Source of the DNA: Actinospineispora eucalypti | Lineage (GTDB): Bacteria > Actinomycetota > Actinomycetes > Mycobacteriales > Pseudonocardiaceae | Length of the DNA: 64,000 bases | Direction: 5' to 3' | Assembly (NCBI GenBank): GCA_014208095.1 | Contig: JACHMT010000005.1 | Span: forward strand, 186,001 to 250,000 | Shown here: one piece after another, positions 16,018 to 25,001 of the stretch | Position numbering within the stretch: position 1 is the first letter of the stretch | Layout of the letters: each line of letters begins with the position of its first letter | Notes under the pieces: model-generated | The model's database searches: none | What the model saw: the letters and a program-made list of their open reading frames with translations, nothing else | Told to the model about the DNA's origin: nothing | Made by a program: the position numbers and the translations under genes

Positions 16018-16599
16018 ATGGCGACGAGCACCTACGAGATGAACCGGGAGCGGGTCATCGCCGTCGCGGCCGAGCTGTTCGCCCGCAACGGCTACCACGG
16101 CACCGGCATCGCCGAGCTCGGCAAGGCCGCCGGGCTCGGCCGGGGCGCGCTCTACCACTACATCGAGAGCAAGGAAGCGCTGCTCTACGCGATCAGCAAG
16201 GAACAGGTCGACCGCATGAACACCTTCGCCGAGCGGGCGATGTCGGCCGGCCTGGAACCCGAGGAGCTGCTCCGCACGCTGGCCCGGGGGCTGCTGCGCA
16301 ACATCGCCGACCACCGCGCGCAGTGGGCGGTGTTCTTCCGCGACTACGGCGCGCTCACCGGCGAGCGGCGGGACAAGGTGATCACCGCCCGGGAACGCTA
16401 CGAGGGCTATTGGCGCCAGGCGCTGGACCGGGGGGTGCAGGCGGGGGTGCTGCGCCCGACGCCCCGGCTGTTGGTCAAGGGCATCCTCGGCATGCTCAAC
16501 TACACGTACCTGTGGTTCGACCCGGGCGGCGAGCTCACCCCGGAACAGGTCGCCGACGACTTCCTGGACGCGCTGATGCGCGGCGTTCGGGCTGGCTAA
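16018..16599 (+). CDS. TetR/AcrR-family regulator
   Basis: 193 residues. The N-terminal HTH (VAAELFARNGYHGTGIAELG then LGRGALYHYIESKEALLYA) is typical; the C-terminal region resembles TetR_C domains that sense acyl-CoA-like ligands. The start ATG 16018 is chosen over the in-frame ATG 15988, which lies inside the SDR gene. Only 13 bp separate it from the SDR, so they are co-transcribed. Candidate targets are the palindromes at 15204-15255 and 16600-16616. Confidence 0.9.
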   Translation: MATSTYEMNRERVIAVAAELFARNGYHGTGIAELGKAAGLGRGALYHYIESKEALLYAISKEQVDRMNTFAERAMSAGLEPEELLRTLARGLLRNIADHRAQWAVFFRDYGALTGERRDKVITARERYEGYWRQALDRGVQAGVLRPTPRLLVKGILGMLNYTYLWFDPGGELTPEQVADDFLDALMRGVRAG

Positions 16600-16616
16600 T
16601 AGAGCGATCTATCTAG
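16600..16616. promoter_or_regulatory. TetR-type operator-like sequence before the alcohol dehydrogenase
   Basis: TAGAGCGATCTATCTAG overlaps the TetR gene end and shows ATAGA/TCTAT dyad symmetry. It matches the crotonase operator region (254-270, TAGAACGTTCTATATAG) at 14 of 17 positions, hinting at one regulator or related regulators. Confidence 0.45.
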
Positions 16617-16650
16617 TACGGTTCCCTGAGGCCGAACAAGGGAGCCCGGG

Positions 16651-17673
16651 ATGCGTGCGCTCTGGTACCTGAAACCTGGTGAGCTCGAGTGGCGGGACGT
16701 CCCCGAGCCGGAGCCGAACGGCCCGGACGCGGCGATCGTGCGGCCGCTCGCGGTGGCCACCTGTGACCTGGACGGACCGATCGTGCGCGGCGAGGTGCCC
16801 GCGCCGGGGCCGTTCCCGGTCGGCCACGAGTTCGTCGCGGAGGTGGTCGCGGTCGGGGAGTCGGTGACCTCGGTGGCGGCGGGCGACCGGGTCAGCGTGC
16901 CGTTCCAGATCAGCTGCGGGCAGTGTGCCCGTTGCCGGGCCGGCCTGACCGCCGACTGCCGCTCGGTGCCCGCCGGCTCGGCCTACGGCATGGGGCCGCT
17001 GAGCGACGGGCTGCGCTGGGCCGGCGCGGTCGCCGACCTGGTCGGGGTGCCGTACGCCGACGCCATGTGCGTGCCGCTGCCGGCCGGGTTGGACCCGGCC
17101 GCCCTGGCCGGGCTCTCGGACAACCTGGTGGACGGCTGGCGCACCGTCGGCCCCTACCTCGGCGCGGCGACCGAACCCCGGGTGCTGGTGTTCGGCCGGG
17201 GCTCCATCGGGCTGTACGCCACGGCGATCGCGGCCGCGCTGGGCGCCGAGGTGAGCTACGTGGACCCCGATCCGGACCGCTGCCGCATCGCCGAACTGGT
17301 CGGCGCGAGCGTGTTCCACGAGCCGCCGAAGGAGCGGTACCGGGCGCACCCCCTGGTGGTGCACACCGCCGGCACGCCCGACGCGCTGCGCGCCGCGATC
17401 GCCTCGACCACCTCCAGCGGGGTGTGCGTGGACACCGGCATCATCTTCGACAACGAGACCCCGTTGCCGCTGTTCAACATGTACGTCAAGGGCATCACCC
17501 TGGTGACCGGCCGGGCGCACGCCCGCCCGGCCATGCCGAAGGTCCTGGACCTGGTCACCGGCGGGCGCCTGGACCTGGCGCCGATGGTGCGCGCCACCGC
17601 CCCCTGGTCCGACGCGGTCGATGCCTGGGCCGGGCACACCGGTCGCCTGGCCCTGGTCCGCGACCCCATCTAG
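16651..17673 (+). CDS. Zinc-dependent alcohol dehydrogenase (MDR family)
   Basis: 340 residues. The structural zinc loop CGQCARCRAGLTADC (about 90-104) is intact, as is GHEF for the catalytic zinc; the Rossmann fold is at FGRGSIGLYATAIAAALGAE. It should oxidise a primary or secondary alcohol or reduce the matching carbonyl with NAD(P)+. AAGGGAG precedes ATG 16651. It follows the TetR gene closely and completes the SDR-TetR-ADH set. Specific substrate cannot be deduced. Confidence 0.87.
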   Translation: MRALWYLKPGELEWRDVPEPEPNGPDAAIVRPLAVATCDLDGPIVRGEVPAPGPFPVGHEFVAEVVAVGESVTSVAAGDRVSVPFQISCGQCARCRAGLTADCRSVPAGSAYGMGPLSDGLRWAGAVADLVGVPYADAMCVPLPAGLDPAALAGLSDNLVDGWRTVGPYLGAATEPRVLVFGRGSIGLYATAIAAALGAEVSYVDPDPDRCRIAELVGASVFHEPPKERYRAHPLVVHTAGTPDALRAAIASTTSSGVCVDTGIIFDNETPLPLFNMYVKGITLVTGRAHARPAMPKVLDLVTGGRLDLAPMVRATAPWSDAVDAWAGHTGRLALVRDPI

Positions 17674-17999
17674 CCGGGCGGACGTGGGGCTTCGGCCCGG
17701 CCCTTCGAGCTGGACCGGCCGACGTTCGCGGTCCTCGTCCCAGGTTGATCGCCATCCGTGGCGGTTCAGCGTCGAAAATCGACGCCAAACCGCCAGGAAC
17801 AACGATCTCCACCGGCCGGAGCGGAAGGCGACCAGCGAGCGCGAGCGCCGTACCAGCGGCATGCCCATCTGCCGCGGGTCGGGTCCCGCCCAGCGCGTTC
17901 TCGCGCGTGCCCACGGCGAGCGGCTGGTGGGTGGCGGTCTTCGTCACGCGGCGTTGCCAACCGCCGATCCGGCGGGCCGAGGACGACGGGCTCGAAACC
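17674..17999. other. 326-bp convergent intergenic region without a convincing gene
   Basis: It lies between the ends of the alcohol dehydrogenase (+) and the MHS transporter (-). It holds copy 2 of the palindromic element; the rest is GC-rich with only shadow reading frames that lack ribosome sites and protein-like composition. Confidence 0.5.
17746..17805. repeat. Dispersed palindromic element, copy 2
   Basis: TGGCGGTT (17759-17766) pairs with AACCGCCA (17788-17795) and GCGTCGA (17769-17775) with TCGACGC (17779-17785), separated by CA on each side: a long two-part hairpin. About 60 bp align with copy 1 at 8791-8856, including the flanking TGATC and CGATC. Several differences between copies fall in paired positions. 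Confidence 0.65.
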
Positions 18000-19328
18000 T
18001 CAACTGAACGGCTTTGCCTCTGGACGCGCCGGCGTGGCCGGGGGGTTCAGCGGGATACCGGGCCGGTCCGGGATGAACACGCTGGCCAACAGGCCGATCA
18101 CCGTCATTCCGGCCAGGTAGCCGCCGATCGAGTAGACGGTGCCGGTGGTGGTGCGCAGCGCCTCGGCGATGGTCGGCGCAAACGCGCCGCCGAGCACCGA
18201 GCCGAGCGCGTAGGCGATCGCCGCGCCCCGGTAGCGCACCCGGGTGGGGAACATCTCGGCGTACAGCGCCGACTGCGGGCCGTAGGTGAACCCGAGGCCC
18301 ACCGCGTAAAGCATCAGCGCCAGCACCAGCGCGGGAATCGTGGCCAGGTCGACCAGCGCGAAGAACGGCACCATCCAGATCAGCTGGAGCACGAAACCGG
18401 CCTGGTACACCCGGACGCGCCCCCACCGGTCGGCCAGCCAGCCGCCGGCCAGCGTGCTGACCAGCCACACCGCCGCCGAGGCCATCACCGAGGCGAGCAC
18501 CGCCGCCGGATCGAGGTGCAGCGACTTCACCGCGTAGGACTGCACGTAGCCGCCGGTGGTCATGTAGCCGACCGCGCTGTTCGCCGCGAACAGCAGCGCG
18601 CCCAGCAGCACCAGCCGGCCCCGCTCGCGGAACAACGCGCCCAGGGGGACGGGTGCCGAGCCGGCCCGGCGTACCTCCTCGAACACCGGGCTCTCCGCCA
18701 CCCGGGACCGGATGAGCAGGCCGACCACGATCAGCACCACGCTGAGCAGGAACGGGATGCGCCAACCCCAGGCGAGGAACTGCCCGGGCGTGGTCAGCGC
18801 GCTGACCAGGGCGAGTACCCCGTTGGCCAGCAACAGCCCGATCGGCACGCCGATCTGTGGGAAGGCGCCGTACAGGCCGCGCCGCTCGGGTGGGGCGTGC
18901 TCCACCGCGAGCAGCGCCGCGCCGCCCCACTCACCGCCGGCGGAGAGGCCCTGCAGGATGCGCAGCAGCACCAGGATGACCGGCGCGGCCACCCCGATGC
19001 TCGACGCGGCCGGCACCAGGCCCATGAGCACGGTGGACACGCCCATCAGCAGCAGGGTGGCGATCAGCATCGCGCGCCGGCCGAACCGGTCGCCCAGCTG
19101 TCCGGCGAGCACCGCGCCGACCGGCCGGAACACGAAGCTGATGCCGACCGTGGCGAAGGACAGGATCAGCGCGTTCGGGCCCAGCGCGGCGAAGTACTGG
19201 CCGGCGAACACCAGGCCCGCGCAGATCGCGTAGATGAAGAAGTCGTACCACTCGATGGTGGTGCCGACCATGGCGGCGAGCACCACGCGGCGGTGCTCCC
19301 GGTCGATTCCTCCGCCGGACAAGGGCAT
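18000..19328 (-). CDS. MFS transporter, MHS family (homoprotocatechuate operon)
   Basis: 442 residues with about 12 helices, TTIEWYDFFIYAICAGLVFA near the N-terminus, GQLGDRFGRRAML in the 2-3 loop and LSAGGEWGGAALLAVEHAPP. Same family as the transporter at 13.8-15.2 kb. It starts 10 bp after hpaD and is the last gene of the meta-cleavage operon, so it most likely imports a hydroxyphenylacetate or related aromatic acid. The palindromic element downstream probably ends the transcript. Confidence 0.9.
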   Translation of the reverse strand: MPLSGGGIDREHRRVVLAAMVGTTIEWYDFFIYAICAGLVFAGQYFAALGPNALILSFATVGISFVFRPVGAVLAGQLGDRFGRRAMLIATLLLMGVSTVLMGLVPAASSIGVAAPVILVLLRILQGLSAGGEWGGAALLAVEHAPPERRGLYGAFPQIGVPIGLLLANGVLALVSALTTPGQFLAWGWRIPFLLSVVLIVVGLLIRSRVAESPVFEEVRRAGSAPVPLGALFRERGRLVLLGALLFAANSAVGYMTTGGYVQSYAVKSLHLDPAAVLASVMASAAVWLVSTLAGGWLADRWGRVRVYQAGFVLQLIWMVPFFALVDLATIPALVLALMLYAVGLGFTYGPQSALYAEMFPTRVRYRGAAIAYALGSVLGGAFAPTIAEALRTTTGTVYSIGGYLAGMTVIGLLASVFIPDRPGIPLNPPATPARPEAKPFS

Positions 19329-19338
19329 GACGACCTCC

Positions 19339-20403
19339 TCAGACCTGGTTGCCGACCTTGAAACCCCGCGCGGCCGCGCCGTCGGCCTCGGCCGGCCGGG
19401 TGTAGCTGAAGCCGTCCGCGCCGATGGTCACGTCGGCCTCGCGCGGCTCGGTGCGGGTGTTGATCGGGCGCAACTGCCCGTCCAGGTTCAGCACCGGCGA
19501 CGCCTCGGCGTACCAGGACGGCACCACCGGGTTGCCCCACCAGTCCCGGCGCTGGTTGTCGTGCACGTCCCAGCTGATCACCGGGTTGTCCGGGTCACCG
19601 GTGTAGTAGTCGTGCGTGTAGATCTCCACGCGGTGCCCGTCCGGGTCGCGCAGGTACAGGTAGAACGCGTTGGAGACGCCGTGCCGGCCGGGTCCGCGTT
19701 CGATCTGGTCGGACCGGCGCACCGCGCCCAGGTGGTCGCACAGGTGCAGGATCTGCCCGCGTTCCTGGCTGGCGAACGCGATGTGGTGCAGCCGGGGGCC
19801 GTCCCCGCCGGTGAGCGCGATGTCGTGCACGGTGGGTTTGCGGAACATCCAGGCGGCGTAGACCGTGCCGTCGGCGTCCACGATGTTCTCCGACAGGCGG
19901 AAGCCCAGGTCCTGGTAGTACCGCTGACCGGCCGGCACGTCCGGGACCACCACGTTGAAGTGGTCCAGCCGGCTGATCGCGGCGGCGCCGTGCCGGTCGT
20001 AGCGCTGGGTGAACCGCTCCACGTGGGTGGCGTGGTGGAAGAACTCCACCGGGAACCCGAGCGGGTCCTCGATCCGCACCGCCTCGCCGATGCCCAGGGT
20101 GGCGCCGGCCGGCACCCGCAGCACCCGCACGCCCAGCTCCCCGAAGTACCGCTCGGCGCGGTCCAGCTCCTCCGGCGCGGTGACCCGGTACGCCAGCTTG
20201 GCGCAGGCCGGCACCGGGCCGAGCCGCAGCACCAGCGAGTGGTGCAGGTACTCCTCGAAGGCGCGCAGGTAGATCGCATCCCCGGTCTCCTCGGTGACCA
20301 CCAGGCCGAGCAGGTCGCGGTAGAACCAGCGCGCGGCGGCCAGGTCGGTCACCACCAGCTCGGCGTAGGCGCAGCGCAGGATGTTCGGTGGAGCGGCGGA
20401 CAT
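19339..20403 (-). CDS. hpaD: 3,4-dihydroxyphenylacetate (homoprotocatechuate) 2,3-dioxygenase
   Basis: A 354-residue extradiol dioxygenase of the vicinal oxygen chelate fold, very like the Brevibacterium fuscum enzyme (tail RRDWWGNPVVPSWYAEASPV). Predicted metal ligands are His148 (RLDHFN), His207 (RLHHIAF) and Glu260 (GHRVEIY); His193 (PTVHDIA) and Tyr250 fit the acid/base and second-sphere residues. It opens the catechol ring next to the hydroxyl to give 5-carboxymethyl-2-hydroxymuconate semialdehyde. ATG 20403 is chosen; the frame is open far upstream, but only as a shadow of hpaE. Start lies 23 bp after hpaE. Confidence 0.92.
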   Translation of the reverse strand: MSAAPPNILRCAYAELVVTDLAAARWFYRDLLGLVVTEETGDAIYLRAFEEYLHHSLVLRLGPVPACAKLAYRVTAPEELDRAERYFGELGVRVLRVPAGATLGIGEAVRIEDPLGFPVEFFHHATHVERFTQRYDRHGAAAISRLDHFNVVVPDVPAGQRYYQDLGFRLSENIVDADGTVYAAWMFRKPTVHDIALTGGDGPRLHHIAFASQERGQILHLCDHLGAVRRSDQIERGPGRHGVSNAFYLYLRDPDGHRVEIYTHDYYTGDPDNPVISWDVHDNQRRDWWGNPVVPSWYAEASPVLNLDGQLRPINTRTEPREADVTIGADGFSYTRPAEADGAAARGFKVGNQV

Positions 20404-20426
20404 CGGGTCTCCTCGTCGAGAGCGGT

Positions 20427-21938
20427 TCAGGAGCCGAACCGGGTGGTGTGCACCGGGTGCAGCGCCACGTGCACCGCCTGCTCCTCGGTGTAGAAGTCGA
20501 TGGACCGGCGACCGCCCTCGTGGCCCAGCCCGGAGGCCTTGACCCCGCCGAACGGGGTGCGCAGGTCGCGTACGTTGTGCGAGTTCAGCCAGACCATTCC
20601 GGCCTCGACGGCGTGCGCCACCCGGTGGCCCCGGGCCAGGTCGGAGGTCCACACGTAGCCGGCCAGCCCGTAGCGCACGTCGTTGGCCAGCGCGATCGCC
20701 TCGGCCTCGTCGTCGAACGGGGTCAGCGCCACCACCGGCCCGAAGATCTCCTCCTGGAAGATCCGCGCGGTCGGCGGCACGTCGGCGAACACCGTGGGGG
20801 CCAGGTAGTTGCCCTCCGGCAGGTGCTCCGGCCGGCCGCCGCCGGCGACCAGGGTGGCCTCCCGCCGGCCGATCTCCACGTAGCGCAGCACCCGCTGGTA
20901 GTGCTCGGGGTGCACCAGCGCGCCGACCTCGGTCTTCGGGTCGTGCGGGTCGCCCACCACGATCCGCTCCGCCCGGGCGGCGAGCCGGGCGACGAAATCG
21001 TCGTAGCTGCCCCGCTGCACCAGGATCCGGGAGCCGGCGGTGCACCGCTCGCCGTTCAGCGAGAACACCCCGAACAGCGCCGAGTCCAGCGCGGCGTCCA
21101 GGTCGGCGTCGTCGAAGACGACCACCGGGGACTTGCCGCCCAGTTCCATGGAGAGCGCCTTGAGGTGCGGCGCCGCCGCGCGGAAGATCGTCTGCCCGGT
21201 GGCCGACTCCCCGGTGAACGAGATCAGCTTGCTGCCCGGGTGGGACACCAGCGCCGCACCGGCCTCCTCGCCGATGCCGTTGACCAGGTTGAACACCCCT
21301 CGGGGCAACCCGGCCTCGGCGAAGATGTCCGCCCACAGGCTGGCCGAGAGCGGGGTGAACTCGGCCGGCTTGAGCACCACGGTGCATCCGGCGGCCAGCG
21401 CCGGCGCCAGCTTCCAGGACTCCAGCATGAACGGGGTGTTCCACGGCGTGATCAGCCCGGCCACCCCGGCCGGCTTGCGGTTGACGTAGTTGAGCTGCTG
21501 GCCGGGCACCTGGTAGGCCTCGTCGGTCTGCGTGGTGACCAGGTCGGCGAAGAAGCGGAAGTTCTCCGCCGCCCGCCGCGCCTGGCCGAGCGCCTGGGTG
21601 ATCGGCAGGCCGGTGTCGAAGCACTCCCACTCGGCCAGCCGGGCCTCCCGGTCCTCGATCAGGTCGGCGATCCGGTACAGCACCCGGGCCCGCGCCCGGC
21701 CGGTCATCAGCGGCCACGGCCCCTCGGCGAACGCCCGCCGGGCGGCGGCGACGGCCAGGTCGACGTCCCGTGCCCGGCCGGCCGAGGCGGTGGCGTAGGG
21801 CCGGTTGGACACCGGGTCGGCCACCTCGAACGTGTCGCCGTCGGCCGAGTTCCGGCGCTCGCCGTCGACGAAGTGCGGCAGGTGGTCGGGCAGGCCGGCC
21901 GGCACGTGCGGCGCGGCGACGGCCGGTTGCGTGGTCAT
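20427..21938 (-). CDS. hpaE: 5-carboxymethyl-2-hydroxymuconate semialdehyde dehydrogenase
   Basis: A 503-residue aldehyde dehydrogenase. Catalytic Cys299 (NGERCTAGS), Glu265 (MELGGKS) and Asn167 (TPWNTPF) are present, with the NAD site FTGESATGQTI. Length and neighbours match HpaE, which oxidises the ring-cleavage semialdehyde to the dicarboxylic acid. The ATG overlaps the stop of the DapA-family gene (ATGA). The assignment over other ALDHs relies mainly on context with hpaD. Confidence 0.88.
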   Translation of the reverse strand: MTTQPAVAAPHVPAGLPDHLPHFVDGERRNSADGDTFEVADPVSNRPYATASAGRARDVDLAVAAARRAFAEGPWPLMTGRARARVLYRIADLIEDREARLAEWECFDTGLPITQALGQARRAAENFRFFADLVTTQTDEAYQVPGQQLNYVNRKPAGVAGLITPWNTPFMLESWKLAPALAAGCTVVLKPAEFTPLSASLWADIFAEAGLPRGVFNLVNGIGEEAGAALVSHPGSKLISFTGESATGQTIFRAAAPHLKALSMELGGKSPVVVFDDADLDAALDSALFGVFSLNGERCTAGSRILVQRGSYDDFVARLAARAERIVVGDPHDPKTEVGALVHPEHYQRVLRYVEIGRREATLVAGGGRPEHLPEGNYLAPTVFADVPPTARIFQEEIFGPVVALTPFDDEAEAIALANDVRYGLAGYVWTSDLARGHRVAHAVEAGMVWLNSHNVRDLRTPFGGVKASGLGHEGGRRSIDFYTEEQAVHVALHPVHTTRFGS

Positions 21939-22870
21939 CGGGTCACCTCCGGGACAGGGGTCAGGTAGCGCTCGCCGGCGGCGGCCAGCGCGCGCACCTT
22001 CCGCCGGCCGTCCTCGCTGAGCGGGACCAGCGGGGGCCGCACATGGTCGCCCGCGATCAGGCCCCGCTCGGCCAGCAACCACTTCGCCGGGGCCGGGTTG
22101 GTCTCCACGAACAGCAGGTCCACCAGCGGGTGCACGCCGTAGTGGATCGCCCGGGCCCGCTCCAGGTCCCCGGCCCGGGCCGCCTGGTACATCTCGGCGA
22201 CCGCCGCCGGCGCGATGTTGGCCAGCGCGGAGACGAATCCGGCGCCCCCGAGCGACAGGACGGGCAGGCACAGCAGCTCGATCCCGGACCACACCAGCAG
22301 CTCCGGCCCGGCCGCGTGCAGCACCCGGGAGAAGTGCTCGAAGTCCTTGGTCGTCTCCTTCACCCCGACGAAGTTGTCGTGGTCCCGGAACAGCCGGCCC
22401 ACCGTCTCCGGGGCGATGTCCACGGCGGTCCGTGTCGGCACGTTGTAGGCCACGATGGGCAGGTCCGGGAACTCGGCGGCCACGGTGGCGTACCAGGTGT
22501 AGAGCGCCTCCTGGGTGGGCCGGGCGTAGTACGGGGTGATGACCAGGGCGGCGTCCGCCCCGGCGTCCCGGGCGGCGGCGGTGAGCTCCAGCGTCTCGTC
22601 CAGCTTGGCCGAGCCGGTGCCGGGGAGCAGCGGAACCCGGTCGCCCACCTCGGCGGCCACCGTGCGGATCGCCTCGGCGCGCTCGGCGACCGACTGCGCG
22701 GACGGCTCGCCGGTGGACCCGCCGATGGAGATGCCGTGCGAGCCGGCGTCCAGCTGCCAGTGCACCATGGCGCGCAGCCCGTCGTGGTCAACCGCCCCGG
22801 TCGCGGTGAACGGCGTGACCAGCGGGGCGATCGAACCCCTGATCCGCGCGGGGTCGGAGCGGAATCTCAT
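21935..22870 (-). CDS. Dihydrodipicolinate synthase/N-acetylneuraminate lyase (DapA)-family aldolase
   Basis: 311 residues of the class I pyruvate-aldolase barrel: pyruvate carboxylate loop GGSTGE (50-55), Tyr near 114 (ITPYY), Tyr142 (AYNVPTRT) and Schiff-base Lys171 (GVKETTKD). True DapA is usually elsewhere with lysine genes; here it overlaps hpaE and the GntR gene by 4 bp each. The standard pathway ends with HpaI, a class II aldolase absent here, so this enzyme may do the final pyruvate- or semialdehyde-releasing cleavage. That role is inference. Confidence 0.85.
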   Translation of the reverse strand: MRFRSDPARIRGSIAPLVTPFTATGAVDHDGLRAMVHWQLDAGSHGISIGGSTGEPSAQSVAERAEAIRTVAAEVGDRVPLLPGTGSAKLDETLELTAAARDAGADAALVITPYYARPTQEALYTWYATVAAEFPDLPIVAYNVPTRTAVDIAPETVGRLFRDHDNFVGVKETTKDFEHFSRVLHAAGPELLVWSGIELLCLPVLSLGGAGFVSALANIAPAAVAEMYQAARAGDLERARAIHYGVHPLVDLLFVETNPAPAKWLLAERGLIAGDHVRPPLVPLSEDGRRKVRALAAAGERYLTPVPEVTR

Positions 22871-23529
22871 CCTCGTCCTTCCTGGGAGTTCAGCACGGCG
22901 CGCACGGTGTGTTCCCGGTGCCGGCGCACCATGGCCTCGATGTCCGCCGGCGGGGCGTGCCGCTCGATCAGGGCGAGCAGCGTGTCGTGCTCGTCCACCG
23001 ACTCCCGGGCCCGGTCCGGGACGAACGAGAAGACCGTGGCGCGCAGCGTGGCCATCCGCGCCCACTCCCGGTGCACCAGCTCGAGCAGGTGCGGGTTGGG
23101 GCAGGTGGCGATCAGTACGTGGTGGAACTGCTGGTTCAGCCGGCTGTGCCGCATCGGGTCCAGGTCGGCCAGGCCTTCGCGCATCGCCGCGTTCAGCCGG
23201 TGCGCCTCGCCCAGTGCGGCGGCGTCCAGGTGTTCGGCGGCCAGGCCGGTGGCCGCCGACTCGACGATGGCCAGCGTCTCGGCCGTCCACCGGTACTCGG
23301 CCGGGTCCAGGCCGCGCACGGCGGCGCCCACGTTGCGCACCACCTCGACCAGCGACTCCGCCTCCAGCCGCCGCACCGCCTCGCGCACCGGCACGGTGGA
23401 GACGCCCAGCTCCTTGGCCAGCGTGCTGAGCACCAGCCGGTAGCCCGGGGTGTACGAGCCGTCCAGGATGCGCCGGCGGATCAGGTGGTAGGCCCGCTCG
23501 ACCTTGGACGATGCCTCGGTGCTGGTCAT
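22867..23529 (-). CDS. GntR-family (FadR-type) regulator of the operon
   Basis: 220 residues: winged HTH (YHLIRRRILDGSYTPGYRL, then KELGVSTVPVREAVRRLEAE) and an all-helical FCD domain with likely metal-binding residues (SRLNQQFHHVLI; the Asn/His pattern of FCD). FCD regulators sense carboxylic acids. ATG 23529 is preferred to the upstream in-frame starts because it overlaps the previous stop as ATGA. It is embedded in the operon it probably controls; the operator candidate is at 25002-25040. Confidence 0.88.
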   Translation of the reverse strand: MTSTEASSKVERAYHLIRRRILDGSYTPGYRLVLSTLAKELGVSTVPVREAVRRLEAESLVEVVRNVGAAVRGLDPAEYRWTAETLAIVESAATGLAAEHLDAAALGEAHRLNAAMREGLADLDPMRHSRLNQQFHHVLIATCPNPHLLELVHREWARMATLRATVFSFVPDRARESVDEHDTLLALIERHAPPADIEAMVRRHREHTVRAVLNSQEGRG

Positions 23530-24980
23530 CCGGCTCCCTCGTCGTAGCGTGCTCGCCATTGCCCGGCCAGCGGGTACAGGTCCGGCAGGGCCGCGCCCTC
23601 GGCGACCCGGGCGGTGATCCAACGTTCTTCGGTTTCCTGGCGTTCCGCGTCTTCCAGTACCTCGGTGACCAGTGCGCGGGGGATCACCACTACGCCGTCG
23701 TCATCGCCGACCAGCACGTCCCCCACCGCGACGGTCGCGCCGCCGCAGGCGATGGTCACGTCGGTCTCCCACGGCACGTGCCGGCGGCCCAGCACGGCCG
23801 GATGCCGGCCGGCGCCGTACACCGGAAGCTCCAGGGCGGCGACCGCGGCGGCGTCGCGCACGGCTCCGTCGGTGACCACCCCGGCCGCCCCGCGCACCTG
23901 CGCGCGCAGCGCCAGGATGTCGCCCAGGGTTCCGGCGGTCGGGTCCCGGCGGGCCTCCATGACCAGCACCTCGCCGGCGCCGATGCCGTCCACCGCGCGT
24001 TTCTGCGCGTTGTACCCGCCGCCGTGCTCGGCGAACAGGTCCGGGCGGAACGGCAGGAAGCGCAGCGTGCGGGCGACGCCGACCAGCTTCCGCCCCGGGG
24101 TCAGCGGGCGCACCCCGTCGATGCTGGAGTCCTCGAAGCCGCGCTTGCGCAGCTGGACGGACAGCGTGGCCACCGCGACGTTGGCCAGCCGCTCGCGCAG
24201 CTCGTCGCCCAGCCCAGGTCGGGACGCCGGCTCGGTGCCCCAGGCGTCGGCGCGCGCCGCATCGTCCACCCGGGCTGGGGATCCCCACGGCGACAGCTCG
24301 GGGCCTTCGACGACCTCGGTGCGCAGCCGCCCGGTGCTCCGTTGCCCGGTCCGGTCGGTGACCTCGACCTCGATGACCTGGCCGGGCCGGGCCACCGAGG
24401 CACCGGCCGGCGTGCCGGTCAGGATGACGTCACCCCGCTCGAGGGTGATCATCCGGGACAGGTCGGCGACCAGGTGGCCGAAGTCGAACAACAGGTTCTC
24501 GCTGGTGTCGTCCTGCACCGGTGCCCCGTCCAGCCAGGTGCGCAGGCGCAGCCCGCGCGGATCGAGGCCGGCGGCCGGCAGCAGGGCCAGCCCGAGCGGG
24601 GTGAACCCGTCGCCGCCCTTGCTGCGCACGTTGGAGCCCCGGTCGGCGGCGCGCAGGTCGTGCAGCCCCAGGTCGTTGGCCGCCGTCACCCAGCCCACGT
24701 GCGCCCAACCCTCGTCCGGGCGCACGTGTCGGGCCGGCTGGCCGATGACCAGGGCGATCTCGCCCTCGAAGGCGAGCAGCTCGGTTCCCTCCGGGCGGGT
24801 CACCGCGCCGTCGCCGGCGAGCGAGGAGGAAGGTTTCAGGAAGTAGGACGCCTCGGTGGGGGTGCGGCCGCGCTGCGCCGCCCGGGAGCGGTAGTTGAGG
24901 TGCACCGCGATGACCTTGCCGGGGCGTTCGCCCAGCGTCCGGGTCACCGCGTCCGTTGTCCCCGCCTCCGTGACGCCCAA
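23526..24980 (-). CDS. FAH-RraA fusion: HpaG-like isomerase/decarboxylase with a C-terminal RraA-like aldolase domain
   Basis: The first ~250 residues are a fumarylacetoacetate hydrolase domain (LAFEGEIALVIG with metal-binding Glu residues; DVILTGTPAGAS). The last ~210 residues are RraA/HMG-aldolase-like (AAGVVTDGAVRDAAAV and a final VAVGDVLVGDDDGVVVIP). HpaG normally carries two FAH halves and does the isomerase and decarboxylase steps; here the second half is a different fold that in other proteins cleaves or decarboxylates oxoacids. A GTG at 25052 would give 508 residues, but a good -10 and GntR-like sites lie within that extension; TTG 24980 with GAGG upstream is preferred. First gene of the operon. 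Confidence 0.82.
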   Translation of the reverse strand: MGVTEAGTTDAVTRTLGERPGKVIAVHLNYRSRAAQRGRTPTEASYFLKPSSSLAGDGAVTRPEGTELLAFEGEIALVIGQPARHVRPDEGWAHVGWVTAANDLGLHDLRAADRGSNVRSKGGDGFTPLGLALLPAAGLDPRGLRLRTWLDGAPVQDDTSENLLFDFGHLVADLSRMITLERGDVILTGTPAGASVARPGQVIEVEVTDRTGQRSTGRLRTEVVEGPELSPWGSPARVDDAARADAWGTEPASRPGLGDELRERLANVAVATLSVQLRKRGFEDSSIDGVRPLTPGRKLVGVARTLRFLPFRPDLFAEHGGGYNAQKRAVDGIGAGEVLVMEARRDPTAGTLGDILALRAQVRGAAGVVTDGAVRDAAAVAALELPVYGAGRHPAVLGRRHVPWETDVTIACGGATVAVGDVLVGDDDGVVVIPRALVTEVLEDAERQETEERWITARVAEGAALPDLYPLAGQWRARYDEGAG

Positions 24981-25001
24981 CTGGCGTACCTCGCCTCCGG
25001 T

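Noticed and set aside
16923-19361. 812-codon plus-strand frame
   Set aside because: It runs through the alcohol dehydrogenase out of frame, the intergenic repeat and antisense of the transporter; no domain.
21935-22870. Lysine-biosynthesis dapA
   Set aside because: Family match only; position inside the homoprotocatechuate operon argues for a catabolic aldolase.
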